A stretch of DNA of 64,000 nucleotides from Mastigias papua. Taxonomy: Eukaryota; Cnidaria; Scyphozoa; Rhizostomeae; Mastigiidae. The DNA lies in contig OZ025282.1 in the NCBI GenBank assembly GCA_964019165.1, positions 11,730,229-11,794,228 of the forward strand, read 5' to 3'. The position numbers were made by a program, and so were the translations under genes. Numbering within the stretch: position 1 is the stretch's first letter; the number at the start of each line of letters is the position of its first letter. Below are positions 11,201-20,786 of this stretch, piece after piece. Under the pieces are notes generated by a model, which saw only the letters and a program-made list of their open reading frames with translations, was not told the origin of the DNA and ran no database searches.

Positions 11201-11501
11201 CTATAATATTCCACTTTCTCATCTGCATCCATTTGCAAAGCGTACTTTTCTGTATCAAAATCCTCAAGATAATTCTCATAGTTTGTATCAACACTGGCTT
11301 CTTTCCTACCCACTACATTCACCTGTATATGAATGCTTCCAATATTTGTACTTTCTTCACTGCCAGAGGAATATTCAGATGCATTGCAACTGTATACATT
11401 TAATTCATTTGTTCTTTGATCATTGAACATTCTATCAGCGTCATGTTTTTCATCTCCTCTTCTATTCATGGCTGATGATATACTGTCTTTATTAGAAACC
11501 A
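11201..11501 (-). CDS. Candidate exon of an unknown minus-strand gene
   Basis: The minus strand is open for 117 codons. The segment has an acceptor in CTTCTTCTTAG (exon from 11501), or alternatively CGTCCTTACAG (exon from 11525), and the donor TATTATAG|GTAATC (GT at 11199-11200). Both acceptors give the same phase. The peptide is acidic and rich in S, N, E and Y, for example ASEYSSGSEESTNIGS, then TNYENYLEDFDTEKYALQ. Several Tyr residues sit in acidic contexts, as in receptor tails or adaptor proteins, but I do not recognise a family. Exit phase 2 fits the 7832-7976 exon. Confidence 0.4.
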
Positions 11502-11823
11502 CTAAGAAGAAGTATGATTCATTAACTGTAAGGACGAAAATTGCAGACATCTAAGAGTCTGATAACGATACAAAAAGGTAGAGAGACTAGCAAGAAGCGG
11601 GATATGCTACTGTCATATACATTAATATTCATTTCATTTAGGTGGAGGCAGGAGACTTTGAGAAGTTCATAATACATAGTGTCAAGGCGCTACCGGCTTA
11701 CATATCAACAAATATTGCATAACGTCAAACTATTCAATACGAGTATAGGTTATGCTCCAAATTGCTGCTAAACTGTTATAGCCTTTATGGATGCTAGGAG
11801 ACAAAGCAAGCAAATATACCAGA

Positions 11824-12103
11824 TACAATCACTGCCAAAAGTTTTGGAACACTTGCATTACTTTTTGACTCATAGAGCAAACTCCCCTCTCCCGCCTCAG
11901 AACAATGTTGAAATAATCAGGGGTTACTTGCAGCAGGCACGTCAATTTGCGCTCAAATAGCACTCTAAGAACTAAGCTTTTACCTCAGTATTGTTCTAAG
12001 GGGGGAGGGGATCAGTAGCTGTCAAATTTGATCGGAAATTTACTACTATCAGATAAACTTCATTATTCAATAGGTGTTCCAAGGACTTTTGGCAGTGATT
12101 GTA
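11824..12103. mobile_element. 276-bp MITE, Tc1/mariner-like, TA target duplication
   Basis: The element at 11826-12101 begins CAATCACTGCCAAAAGT and ends ACTTTTGGCAGTGATTG, perfect inverted ends of 17 bp that extend with mismatches to about 29 bp (TTGGAACAC). TA dinucleotides flank it at 11824-11825 and 12102-12103. Length and ends match the two copies at 44407 and 47253. It has no coding capacity. The TIR resembles the CAAAAGTTTTGGAACAC type of Tc1/mariner ends. Confidence 0.8.
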
Positions 12104-12483
12104 GGTTTTAGCATTCCACTTAATACAGAAATTTAGCAAATGCAGTATTATCAGATCAAAATCTTGAGGTAGGGCTTGAGATAGTATCAATAAGGCACTC
12201 AAAATATAATCGATGCTATTATCAATATCAAAATACAGAATGTCATATTTAGGTGGAAAAATGTAATAACTGAGCATAAATCACGAACAAGGCAGTGGTT
12301 TGTGTTATGACATCACTGATTATAAGATAACTGTTGTCATCTCAACTAGTGTACATGGAAGTTTTACTTTCACTATAAGCACTAAAGATGTCTCTTAAGG
12401 CTCTAATATGGTTCTGTTTATTTAAAAAGTCTGTTGGTACTACAGAACGTCACTATAGCACGAAAAAGCGGTACCATGTTTTG
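12104..12483. other. Unannotated interval
   Basis: No gene or element recognised. Short AT-rich sequence lies between the MITE and the dispersed repeat that starts near 12484. Confidence 0.5.
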
Positions 12484-12640
12484 GACATACTGAAAAGTTT
12501 ATTTTCATCCGACACTCGTCAGAGTATGAAACGTCGGATAGCGACCGAAAGGTGAACCTAAATATATAGCCAGATGCGGGTACACGTGATATGATGAATA
12601 ATGCGTCTATTTGGCCCTATGATTGGCCAATTAGAGGCTA
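12484..12640. repeat. Dispersed repeat, copy with short TA run
   Basis: This shares an extended segment with 19160-19585: a ...CATACTGAA... start, CACTCGTCAGAGT, GACCGAAAGGTGAA, a short ATATATA, then the block TGAATAATGCGTCTATTTGG and GGCCAATTAG. TCCGAC and GTCGGA inside it can pair as a small stem. The class is unknown (SINE or MITE-like). Confidence 0.65.
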
Positions 12641-12789
12641 GCAGACAGAATAAAACAACATGTACCCAAGAGCATCAGGACAAAAAACACTATAACAAGA
12701 GAACAGCCATCTCGTACGCGTAAAAACTCTATTTCTAAAATGAAAAGTGATTCAACCAAAATTCTCAACTCAGAAAAGCTGCTGTATCA

Positions 12790-13882
12790 TACTATAGTAA
12801 CATGATAGATGAAAATTCAAATAATCCGAAGGAAATATGGAAAATAATAAACAAGGTATTGGACAGACATCCAAATCATAGACCACCTGTGTCAATTATC
12901 CATAAAGGTCAACGTGTTGAGAAGCCTGATGAAATTGCAGAGGCCTTTTACAGGCACTTTATTTCCTGAGGCCCAAAACTAGCCGAAAAAATTGAAACCA
13001 AAGACTGCGATGACCCACTGAAATGTCTACCCAGCGAGGGACTGCCGGCTGAAACTAGTTTTAAATTTCAAAGGGTTGATTTTGAACTCATTGAAAATGA
13101 GATCAATATGTTAAAATGCTCTAAAGCTGCATGGCACGATAAGATCCCAGTAAAACTAGTAAAAGACGCTGCTGATATTTTATCTAAGCCAAAAGCTGCT
13201 ATGTTCAATTCTTCTCTTGGAAGCGGTATTTTTCCGAACATATGGAAAGCAGCCAGGTTAACATCAGTCTTCAAGACCGGATCGAAAACTGATTTGAAGA
13301 ACTACCGGCCAATATCTATACTCTCGGTATTCTCCAAGCTAATCGAGAAAATCGCGCATGATCAACTCTCCGCCTTTTTGAAGGAAAAAGGCATGCTCTC
13401 AAAATGTCAGCATGCATTTTGTAAACTGGACAACAAGTTGACCTCACTACTCAATGTCACTGACTCATGGTTCTCAAATGCCAACAAACCAAAGGTAAAT
13501 ATTAGCATCTTCCTTGACCTAAAGAAGGTATTTGACACTGTGGATCACAACATTCTACACTATAAGTTTTCAAAGTATGGGATAGGAGGACCTCCTCATC
13601 ATTGGTTTACATCATACCTAACTGATAGGATACAATACTGCCAAATCAATGGTTCCAGTTCACAACAAAAAAGGTTCAATGTGGTATCCCTCAGGGTTCG
13701 TGCCTTGGGCCCCTCCTTTTCATCATATACGTAAATGACTTTGAGCGATGCATAGAAAAAAGCTCAACAAACATGTATGCAGACGACACTAGCATAACAT
13801 GCTCTGCAAAAGACATTGAGGAACTGTGCAATGAACTAAAAACTGAGGGTAAGAACATTGCAGAGTGGATGCGGCAAAATAA
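12790..13882 (+). pseudogene. LINE reverse transcriptase, 5' portion (degraded)
   Basis: The frame reads through MIDENSNNPKEIWKIINKVL, an internal TGA near 12967, then IPVKLVKDAADILSKPKAAM, FPNIWKAARLTSVFKTG, NYRPISILSVFSKLIEKI and the catalytic-Asp block FLDLKKVFDTVDHNIL. A one-base shift near 13680 moves the GIPQGSCLGPLLFIIYVND block out of frame; MYADDTSITCS follows near 13773. It ends at MRQNK, exactly where the Harbinger-like element is inserted. The longest intact stretch is 13108-13734. Confidence 0.85.
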
Positions 13883-15696
13883 GGCATGGTTCAGACGTCG
13901 AACTTTTCATGCGCCGAACTAAATGTGAATTTAGGTCGACCCAAGTGTATTTAATCCCAGTTCGATTCAGACGTCGAACTTTTCATGCACCAAATTTTAT
14001 GTGAAATTACGACAGATATCAAGTTTACTAGATAAGATTGAAGACAAAGCTAAGAGAAGCCCAAAAGAGTTCCTACTTTTTGTAGCCCAACCCAATCAAT
14101 AGTTATGGAAATTTAGATGTACTGATTTCAAGGAAATATCAGAAGTTCAGCAATAGAAATCTGAGTGGCACCAGTTACAACAAACTATTCAACATTCTTT
14201 GGTTTACAATACACAAGATGTTGCGAGAAATTCAAGTGTTCTCACTTAACCTTGCCAGAATAAACTGAAAGCTCACGATAGATACACGGAATAATATCCC
14301 AAAACAAATCAATTTATATAGTAGACTACCTAAACTTTATAAACTAGAGATAGAAACTCAGAGATATCATAGGCCAAAAAAAGGGGCCAGATGAACGGAT
14401 TTGTATAACGTGTGGGGAGGTGGAAGATGAAATACATTGTCTCATGAGCTGTAAACTAAACATAGATGAAAGAGAAAAACTATTTTCAAAAATATCGGAA
14501 TATTACAAAACTTTTAATCGCTTAAACGATAAAGCAAAATTTATCTACTTATTGGGAAGTACTCAAATTTGTGATGAAAATGTTTATCAGTTTATAAATC
14601 AATGCTTGAAAAATAGCTACTCGATAAAAAAATGAAAAAACAGAACTTTTATGATCTAATACAAATCGCGAAATCGGAACGGGTTGCACAGATATCGACT
14701 TTAAAATTTAGATTTATATTTAGATGTATAATATAGTAACTGTTTGTGTTGTCTTCTTTATGTTCTGTTTATAATGTCTGTCATTAGCTGCTTGACATAT
14801 ACAATAAACCATTGTAATAAGGCTTTTGATAGAAAATGAAATTAAAATTGAAATTGATAACGTGAAGTTATAAAAGTATATTTGTTGTAATTAAAACCTG
14901 CAAATCGACGAGTGAAAGCTTGTTTTTGCAGTAGAAAGGGACTAACGTTCAGGTACAATATTGTGTATCATATCAAGAGAATGCTTGACAACCACAGAGC
15001 TTGGCACTTATGCTTATTCTGATTTAAATGTTAGCGCTTTTGCAAGAAACGGAAAAACATTGCTATCTATCAGACATTCATTTGCTCACGATCGTGGCTA
15101 CAAGTTCCGCGCCTGGAAACTATGGCTTCATCTCACTATTTTGCTTACGGAATCTTCTGGATAGAATAAAATTTCTGGTATTTGAAATGGCTTGAAAGCC
15201 TATTTAAAGAGTTAAAAAGCCATGTAAGATTCGAAATACTTCAAATTGACTAATGCCCGTATATTTTAAGTTTAAAAATGCAAGCAACAGTTTTGCAGAA
15301 TTTCCACACACATTTGCGGCGGGTTGAACACCCATTACAAGACTGTGTAATTCGTTGTTTTGAGCAGCCACAGCTTCAACTTTCGCGCTGGACATTTCGA
15401 ACATTTTGTCATGCGCAGTTGAGAAGATCCACTAGAGAACAATAGCTTACGTCAGGATTAATCCGAGATTTCATGTTAGATTAAATTATGCATTAAGAAC
15501 GGCTCATGAGAAGTACGGCTTATGAATCAAAACCGTACTTAATGCATTAAGTACGACTGGGCCGGTCGAACTTATTATTTGGGTCGACCTTAATATTAAG
15601 TGCAGAGCCAATGATTCAGACGTCGATCTTTTCATCAACTTTATTTGCTACATTTAGTTCGGCGCATGAAAAGTTCGACGTCTGAACTAGGCCTAA
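13880..15696. mobile_element. PIF/Harbinger-like DNA transposon, non-autonomous, TAA target duplication
   Basis: The 1811-bp element at 13883-15693 is flanked by TAA on both sides (13880-13882 and 15694-15696). Removing it and one TAA restores the LINE frame from MRQNK to LNLNTNKTEY, so the borders are well supported. Ends are GGCATGGTTCAGACG and its near-complement CGTCTGAACTAGGCC; the inverted match continues through GAACTTTTCATGCGCCGAAC to about 45 bp. A second copy of the TIR core lies at 13964 and a third at 15613, with TTGGGTCGACC-type subterminal inverted repeats. No transposase is seen. The interior carries a LINE 3' end. Confidence 0.85.
14030..14860 (+). pseudogene. LINE 3' end nested in the Harbinger-like element
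   Basis: A reading LPKLYKLEIETQRYHRPKKG leads, after one frame break, to RICITCGEVEDEIHCLMSCK, the C-x2-C-x8-H-x4-C zinc-knuckle module that ends many CR1/L2-type ORF2 proteins. It continues REKLFSKISEYYKTFNRLND and stops at 14633-14635. The following UTR ends in ATTAAAATTGAAATTGATAA at ~14839-14858, a short-repeat tail. The upstream part is riddled with stops. It belongs to a different LINE family from the surrounding one. Confidence 0.65.
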
Positions 15697-16395
15697 GCTT
15701 AATCTGAACACCAATAAAACTGAATATATCGTCACTGGTCATAAAAGACGAATTAACCCTACCCAGGGGGAGATAAACGTGGAAATAAATAGAGAAAAAA
15801 TCCAACGAGCCCAAGAAGTAGAATAGTTAAGAATCACTATCGATGAAAACCTATCTTGGACAAAGCAGTAAAAGAGGCTTACGTGTAAACACAAAAATGA
15901 CCTGTCTTCGCTGAGGAAATTTAAAGTATACATCCACAGTCGAAATTGGACCAGGTTCACAGGGCACTTTTCGAGAGCCATCTAAGATACGGTGATGAAT
16001 TGTGGGGAAGTTTGTCCGCCACAAAGTTCGAACATCTTCGGCGTCTTCAAGACAGGGCTCAATAATTGAAAGTGCTAAATTTGAGGACGGATGGATTTGG
16101 GAATCACTTTCAGTATCGAGCCTAATCAAATATGACAGGGCCATAATGACGTACAAAATGATGAATGGTCTTTGCCCTGACAGTCTTAGAGGTAAATTTA
16201 TCACTAGATCAGAGATGTCCAGTTATTCGACAAAGAATCAGTTTGATATTGACATCCCTAGGCAAAATTTGGAATCCTCAAAGGGAAGTTTCTTTCACTT
16301 TGGTGCCAAAACATAGATTGAGATTCCAAGAAACATAACAACGAGTCCCACTAATTCCATGTTTGAAAGAAACTTGGCGGGATTCCTACAAAGCT
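15697..16395 (+). pseudogene. LINE ORF2 C-terminal part (degraded), right of the insertion
   Basis: The frame resumes with LNLNTNKTEYIVTGHKRRIN (RT palm/thumb), then a stop, ITIDENLSWTKQ, and after frameshifts SHLRYGDELWGSLSATKFEH and the C-terminal module SLIKYDRAIMTYKMMNGLCP to SSKGSFFHFGAKT. Stops at about 15824, 15869 and 16313 make it non-functional. It is the same module order as in the 27777-28208 and 29693-30031 copies. Confidence 0.75.
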
Positions 16396-16539
16396 AATAA
16401 ATTCCCAAAACAAAACATGATCCCTAGGTAGAACAGCAACATCTCGATTTATATATATTGAAGAATTAATTTGTAGTAGAAGTAGTTTATGTATATAATA
16501 GCTGATAGGGAATTCGTGTATAAAGATTTTTAAATGAAA

Positions 16540-17490
16540 AATGAAACTCAAAGGAAATAAACTATCTCTAAATGTAGCGAAAACCCAATCATTGCTCATT
16601 TCCACTAGACATAGGCAAGCTGTTATGAAGGACCAGGCAGTGACAGTAGCTCATTGCACCAGTAGAGGGTGCTAAAAAAATAAAGTATTTAGGGGCATAC
16701 ATTGATAAATTCTTGGGCGGGAAGAAGCACATCCAAGAAGTTTCAAAAGGTTTCGCAGTCCTTGGGAGTAATTAAGTATTGCAAGGGATGTTTACCATTC
16801 GACACATTGAAGTGTCTCTGTAACAGCATTGTAGATACACACTTCCGATATTGTTGCCCAGTATAGAGCATAGCTGGGGCATCCGAAATAAACCATTTAC
16901 AAAAGCTACAAAATCACGCAGCTAGAATAATCACTAGTAGCAGGTATGATGCTCCCAGTAAGATGCTCACCAAACAATTAGGATGGAGAACAACTGAAGA
17001 AATGATTCACTATGAATCATGAGTTATGGTTTATAAATTAGTTAATGGGCTTGCTCCACAATACCTCCATGGTATATTTACTCGAAATTCTGACAATCCT
17101 TCCTACGAGCTTCGTAGCACTGCTACTGATCTTCATATCCCAAAACGAAATACGGCCAATGGTCAAAAAGGGTTCTCGTTTCGGGGAGCAAAATTGTGGA
17201 ACAGCCTCTCAACTGAGATAAAGTCGGCACCAACCATGATTATTTTAAAAACTTGAGCCAAAATTGACTTTGATAAAGATTATGTATAGTTTGTTTGATG
17301 AGCTATCTATTTATTTTCCTTTTTACTTATTTCCCTATTTATGTTTTTAGCTTTTCTTAATTTATCGTTAGAGGGCAATTGTGATTGGGTTTCTAAGATT
17401 TCTTAATGGTATTTTTGTATGTAAATGGAGGGCTCCTTGAAAACCAGTTACGGCTGAAGGGATACCCTTCCTAAACAATTGTAATAATAA
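16540..17490 (+). mobile_element. 5'-truncated LINE fragment with TAA-type tail
   Basis: It begins inside the RT (GNKLSLNVAKTQSLLISTRH) and runs through KYLGAYIDKFLGGKKHIQEV, HFRYCCPV (then a stop), LQNHAARIITSSRYDAPS and the intact C-terminal stretch 17026-17256. That stretch reads VYKLVNGLAPQYLHGIF and FRGAKLWNSLSTEIKSAP. The 3' end GGCTGAAGGGATACCCTTCC is followed by TGTAATAATAATAACA. At least two stops and one frameshift make it a pseudogene. The 3' terminus resembles that of the LINE just upstream, which may have offered a homologous landing place. Confidence 0.75.
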
Positions 17491-17825
17491 TAACAGTTAT
17501 AAGTATACATCTCATATTTAATCCCGATTCACAGTTTTTCACTTTTCCACTTTGTATTGTTCAATTTTCTATTGCAAATGGGTCCCTTAAGGCTTAATCG
17601 CTGCTGATAACACTAGCCAGAATTGAAACAATCCTATATGTCAGTTTTTTACGTTTTACTACGTTTATTTTACCCGTTATAACCACTGTTACCGTATAAG
17701 TCGATATAAAATGTAAACTTGAAGGAAGAAACTGTCTCTGTTTGTCGTCGTTTGTATTACAAATTTCATAACTCAGACACGATTGCAAGTAGAATAAGGA
17801 AGTTCATCACTGACAAAGAGGCATA

Positions 17826-18395
17826 TACCGTATTTCTTTGATTATAAGCCGCGGCTTATATTTATATTTGGAAGGTGTTGTTGCAACTTATATTCAAAGG
17901 CGGCTTATAATCAAGAGTGCTTGTATTCTTTATCCAAGTGTAAAATCATCATAACGCTTTACTTATGTCGTGAAAAAGACGTTCGATATTTGTGGCCTAA
18001 CAGTGGATGATCCAACAAACCTCTCTTGCTACCTTAAAGCTAGCAATGTAGATGACGAAGAAATATGCCTATACAGAGAGGAAGAAATACTCATGAATGA
18101 CGTCGAAGACGTGGACGATGCCATACTTGACAATAATTTGTTTGGTTAAACTATTTAGTTGAAGTTTGAAGTTTTTGAAGTTCTTCATATTTCTAAATGG
18201 TGCTCGAGTTGAAGTATTGAATATCATGATTCTTGTTTCCGTTTCTTTAAAAAAATAACATCTCTCTCACAAAAACATAAAAAACTCTCTGCGTTCAGTT
18301 CAGTTGCGAGTTATGGGATGCGGCTTATATTTTTTCTGAGCGTTATTTAATGAGGCTTATAAACAAAGGCAGCTTATAATAGAAGAAATACGGTA
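17826..18395. mobile_element. pogo/Tigger-like deletion derivative, TA target duplication
   Basis: Inverted ends CCGTATTTCTTTGATTATAA (from 17828) and TTATAATAGAAGAAATACGG (to 18393) pair with two mismatches in the first ~20 bp, and TA flanks both sides. GCCGCGGCTTATA-type motifs recur subterminally in both orientations. The 566-bp element contains only the end of a transposase gene (17969-18148). It fits a MITE formed by internal deletion of a pogo/Tigger-type parent; the superfamily call is inference from the coding remnant and TA. Confidence 0.7.
17969..18148 (+). pseudogene. Transposase C-terminal tail remnant (pogo/Tigger-like)
   Basis: The frame VVKKTFDICGLTVDDPTNLS leads to an acidic end, DDEEICLYREEEILMNDVED, then LDNNLFG and a stop. 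DDE transposases of the pogo/Tigger/jerky group commonly end with an S-F-x-x-C-G-I-S-like segment and an acidic tail, which this resembles. The DDE catalytic core is absent, so it can have no transposase activity. Confidence 0.5.
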
Positions 18396-18396
18396 T

Positions 18397-18632
18397 GTTC
18401 GTCAGAAGATATGACGGAGGTACTGCAGAAGAATACACTCTCGTTTAAGACGGGCTCATATATATGGATGAGGCGACCAAAACGACGATTGAGAGTGCTG
18501 TAGACCACCGTCATTTAACTCAATACCAGTCATTGCTGACATAACACTATACTGAGCCTAAGGGTAAAGAAATAGATAAGGAAATTGCGCATGCAATTGC
18601 GGTGAAAGAGGTTGAGGCAGAGCAAAGATAAA
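18397..18632 (+). pseudogene. Decayed ORF of unknown origin
   Basis: Directly right of the pogo-like element the plus strand reads FVRRYDGGTAEEYTLV, a stop (about 18448), DGLIYMDEATKTTIESAVDH then RHLTQYQSLLT, a second stop (18541) and HYTEPKGKEIDKEIAHAIAV to VEAEQR and a third stop. Removing three stops would give a continuous ~78-residue protein-like frame. The left flank of the MITE reads RKFITDKEAY. I do not recognise the family; an older transposon or retrocopied gene is possible. Confidence 0.35.
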
Positions 18633-19159
18633 CGGTCTACAGAACAAACGGATAAAGGAAGAAGATAAATACAGAATGTTCGGAACATGCTTAGAAACCC
18701 GACAAATAAAAACAGAAACGATCATTGTTGTGGATTTAATATTGATTAAGGTGAGAATTTCAAATCCATTTTGTCTCTCATATGTATATGAATCTGGTAA
18801 TAGTGGATTTTCAGAATTATACTTCAGGTATATTACTTTCTGCGAATTTGACCCAGCGAGGTACAACAATAACAACTCTGTAGAGTAGCCTTTCTTGCAG
18901 GCCCACTGGTGTGAGCTTGATAGCTTATTTTTGATAAAATGTATGTCAACTTGATTTGATTGAATGAAAAATGAACAAATGTTTGAGTCATTAAGTTGCT
19001 TTCACTTATCATGTCACTGGGTCACTGATAGAAGCTAGCAAACAGTGAAATAGCCAAAAGCTTTGAAAGGTGACTGGCTACACAGAGAGAAGCTGAAAAA
19101 ACAGTTGGCAGCACAAATAGATCTTCACTACAGCTCAGAAAAGCTGGAACATTCTCTAA

Positions 19160-19585
<426 letters not shown>

Positions 19586-20271
19586 TATTCATCATTGTTT
19601 ACTTGAAGAGCCCAAGCGAGAAATGAATTTATTTGTTTACACAAGGTTAGGTTATGAGTTGTAATATAAACTGATTCCAAAACACTTAAATGAAAGGATG
19701 ATCTTGCTTGCCCAATGATCCAAAAATTTACATCTGTATATGTTTTGGTACAGTCTGGATTTGCAATAAGATGTTGTCCTATAGCCAAGTCATGATTCAT
19801 TCTAGGATGATTTTTTGCACATATGGCTGTTCTCTTACAGTATTGTCCTTCTTTCAGATGCTCATGGGAATATGCTGTCATATACCATATTGTGTCCAGT
19901 TCAGACTCTAATTTAATTTTAGAGCAAATCATAAACACTCATGAAGGGATATAAACTCAAAATTGACAAGGTGCTACATGTAGAGGGGGGTAAGGAAGTC
20001 AAAATGACAGTTTTTCAGTCAGAAACTTTTGTATCATCCCTTGTATGACTTCTTAGTAGAGTTAGTATGAAGCCTAAGCAATCAACTTTACCTATGTATA
20101 GCTTGCTTAATACTTTATAATTTAAATTTTATTTTAATTCAGTACAAATAATAACTTGAAATATGAACTAATTAATCATTTCCTGCCATTCAAAAAGCCT
20201 GTCTGAGGGCCCTCACCTCCTCCAACTCCCTCTAACACCATACTTTTGGATAGATGCTAGGTATATGTTAA
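19586..20271. other. Unannotated interval
   Basis: No transposon ends, RNA gene or recognisable coding sequence. The 117-codon minus frame at 19585-19938 shows no family motif. Confidence 0.5.
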
Positions 20272-20786
20272 CTGTCAAGCAGTGGCGGCTGGTCAATAGG
20301 GCACTTTGGGCAATGCCCCCCCCCCAAGCAAAAGGGCACAAATGAAATTTCTACACAGTAGTATATAGCAATAAGTGAAGTACCCTAGGGTGTAAAATGA
20401 TCTACTCGCTGCTATTGTTGATGTTGAGCCTCGATTCAATCAAAATTGAGAAAGCTTCGAATGAAGATGATGTCATTCGCGGGGCAGAATTTATTTTGCC
20501 CTTCAAATCGGCCGTTTGACATGCGCACTAAGAAACATCAAAAGCCAAATGCCGCCAGAAACGCCATACGATTGGCAGAAATCCACGAAAGTGGGGCAAA
20601 TTCAAATCTGCCCTCCCTGATACAACAACAACAACCATGAGCTTCGATGCTTTGCCGACGTAGGGCAACTGGCTTTGATAGAGGTGTGTTCTATTTGAGT
20701 TCACGAGGCATCAGTCAAACTACTTGCTGTCTTTAGAAGTACTAACACAACGTTTGATTCTTTCATCCTTACTGCACTATATAGTT

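Larger units (their letters stand above)
12690..16530 (+). mobile_element. CR1-like LINE ORF2 fragment, split by a Harbinger-like insertion
   Basis: The plus strand carries the endonuclease-RT linker, the RT, and after the interruption at 13883-15693 the ORF2 C-terminus and 3' UTR. The 3' end, GCTGATAGGGAATTCGTGTA, resembles the GCTGAAGGGATTTCGTGTAT end of the fragments at 29325-30210 and 27712, so the three belong to one LINE group. Several stops and frameshifts show it is dead. The 5' end is truncated. Confidence 0.8.
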
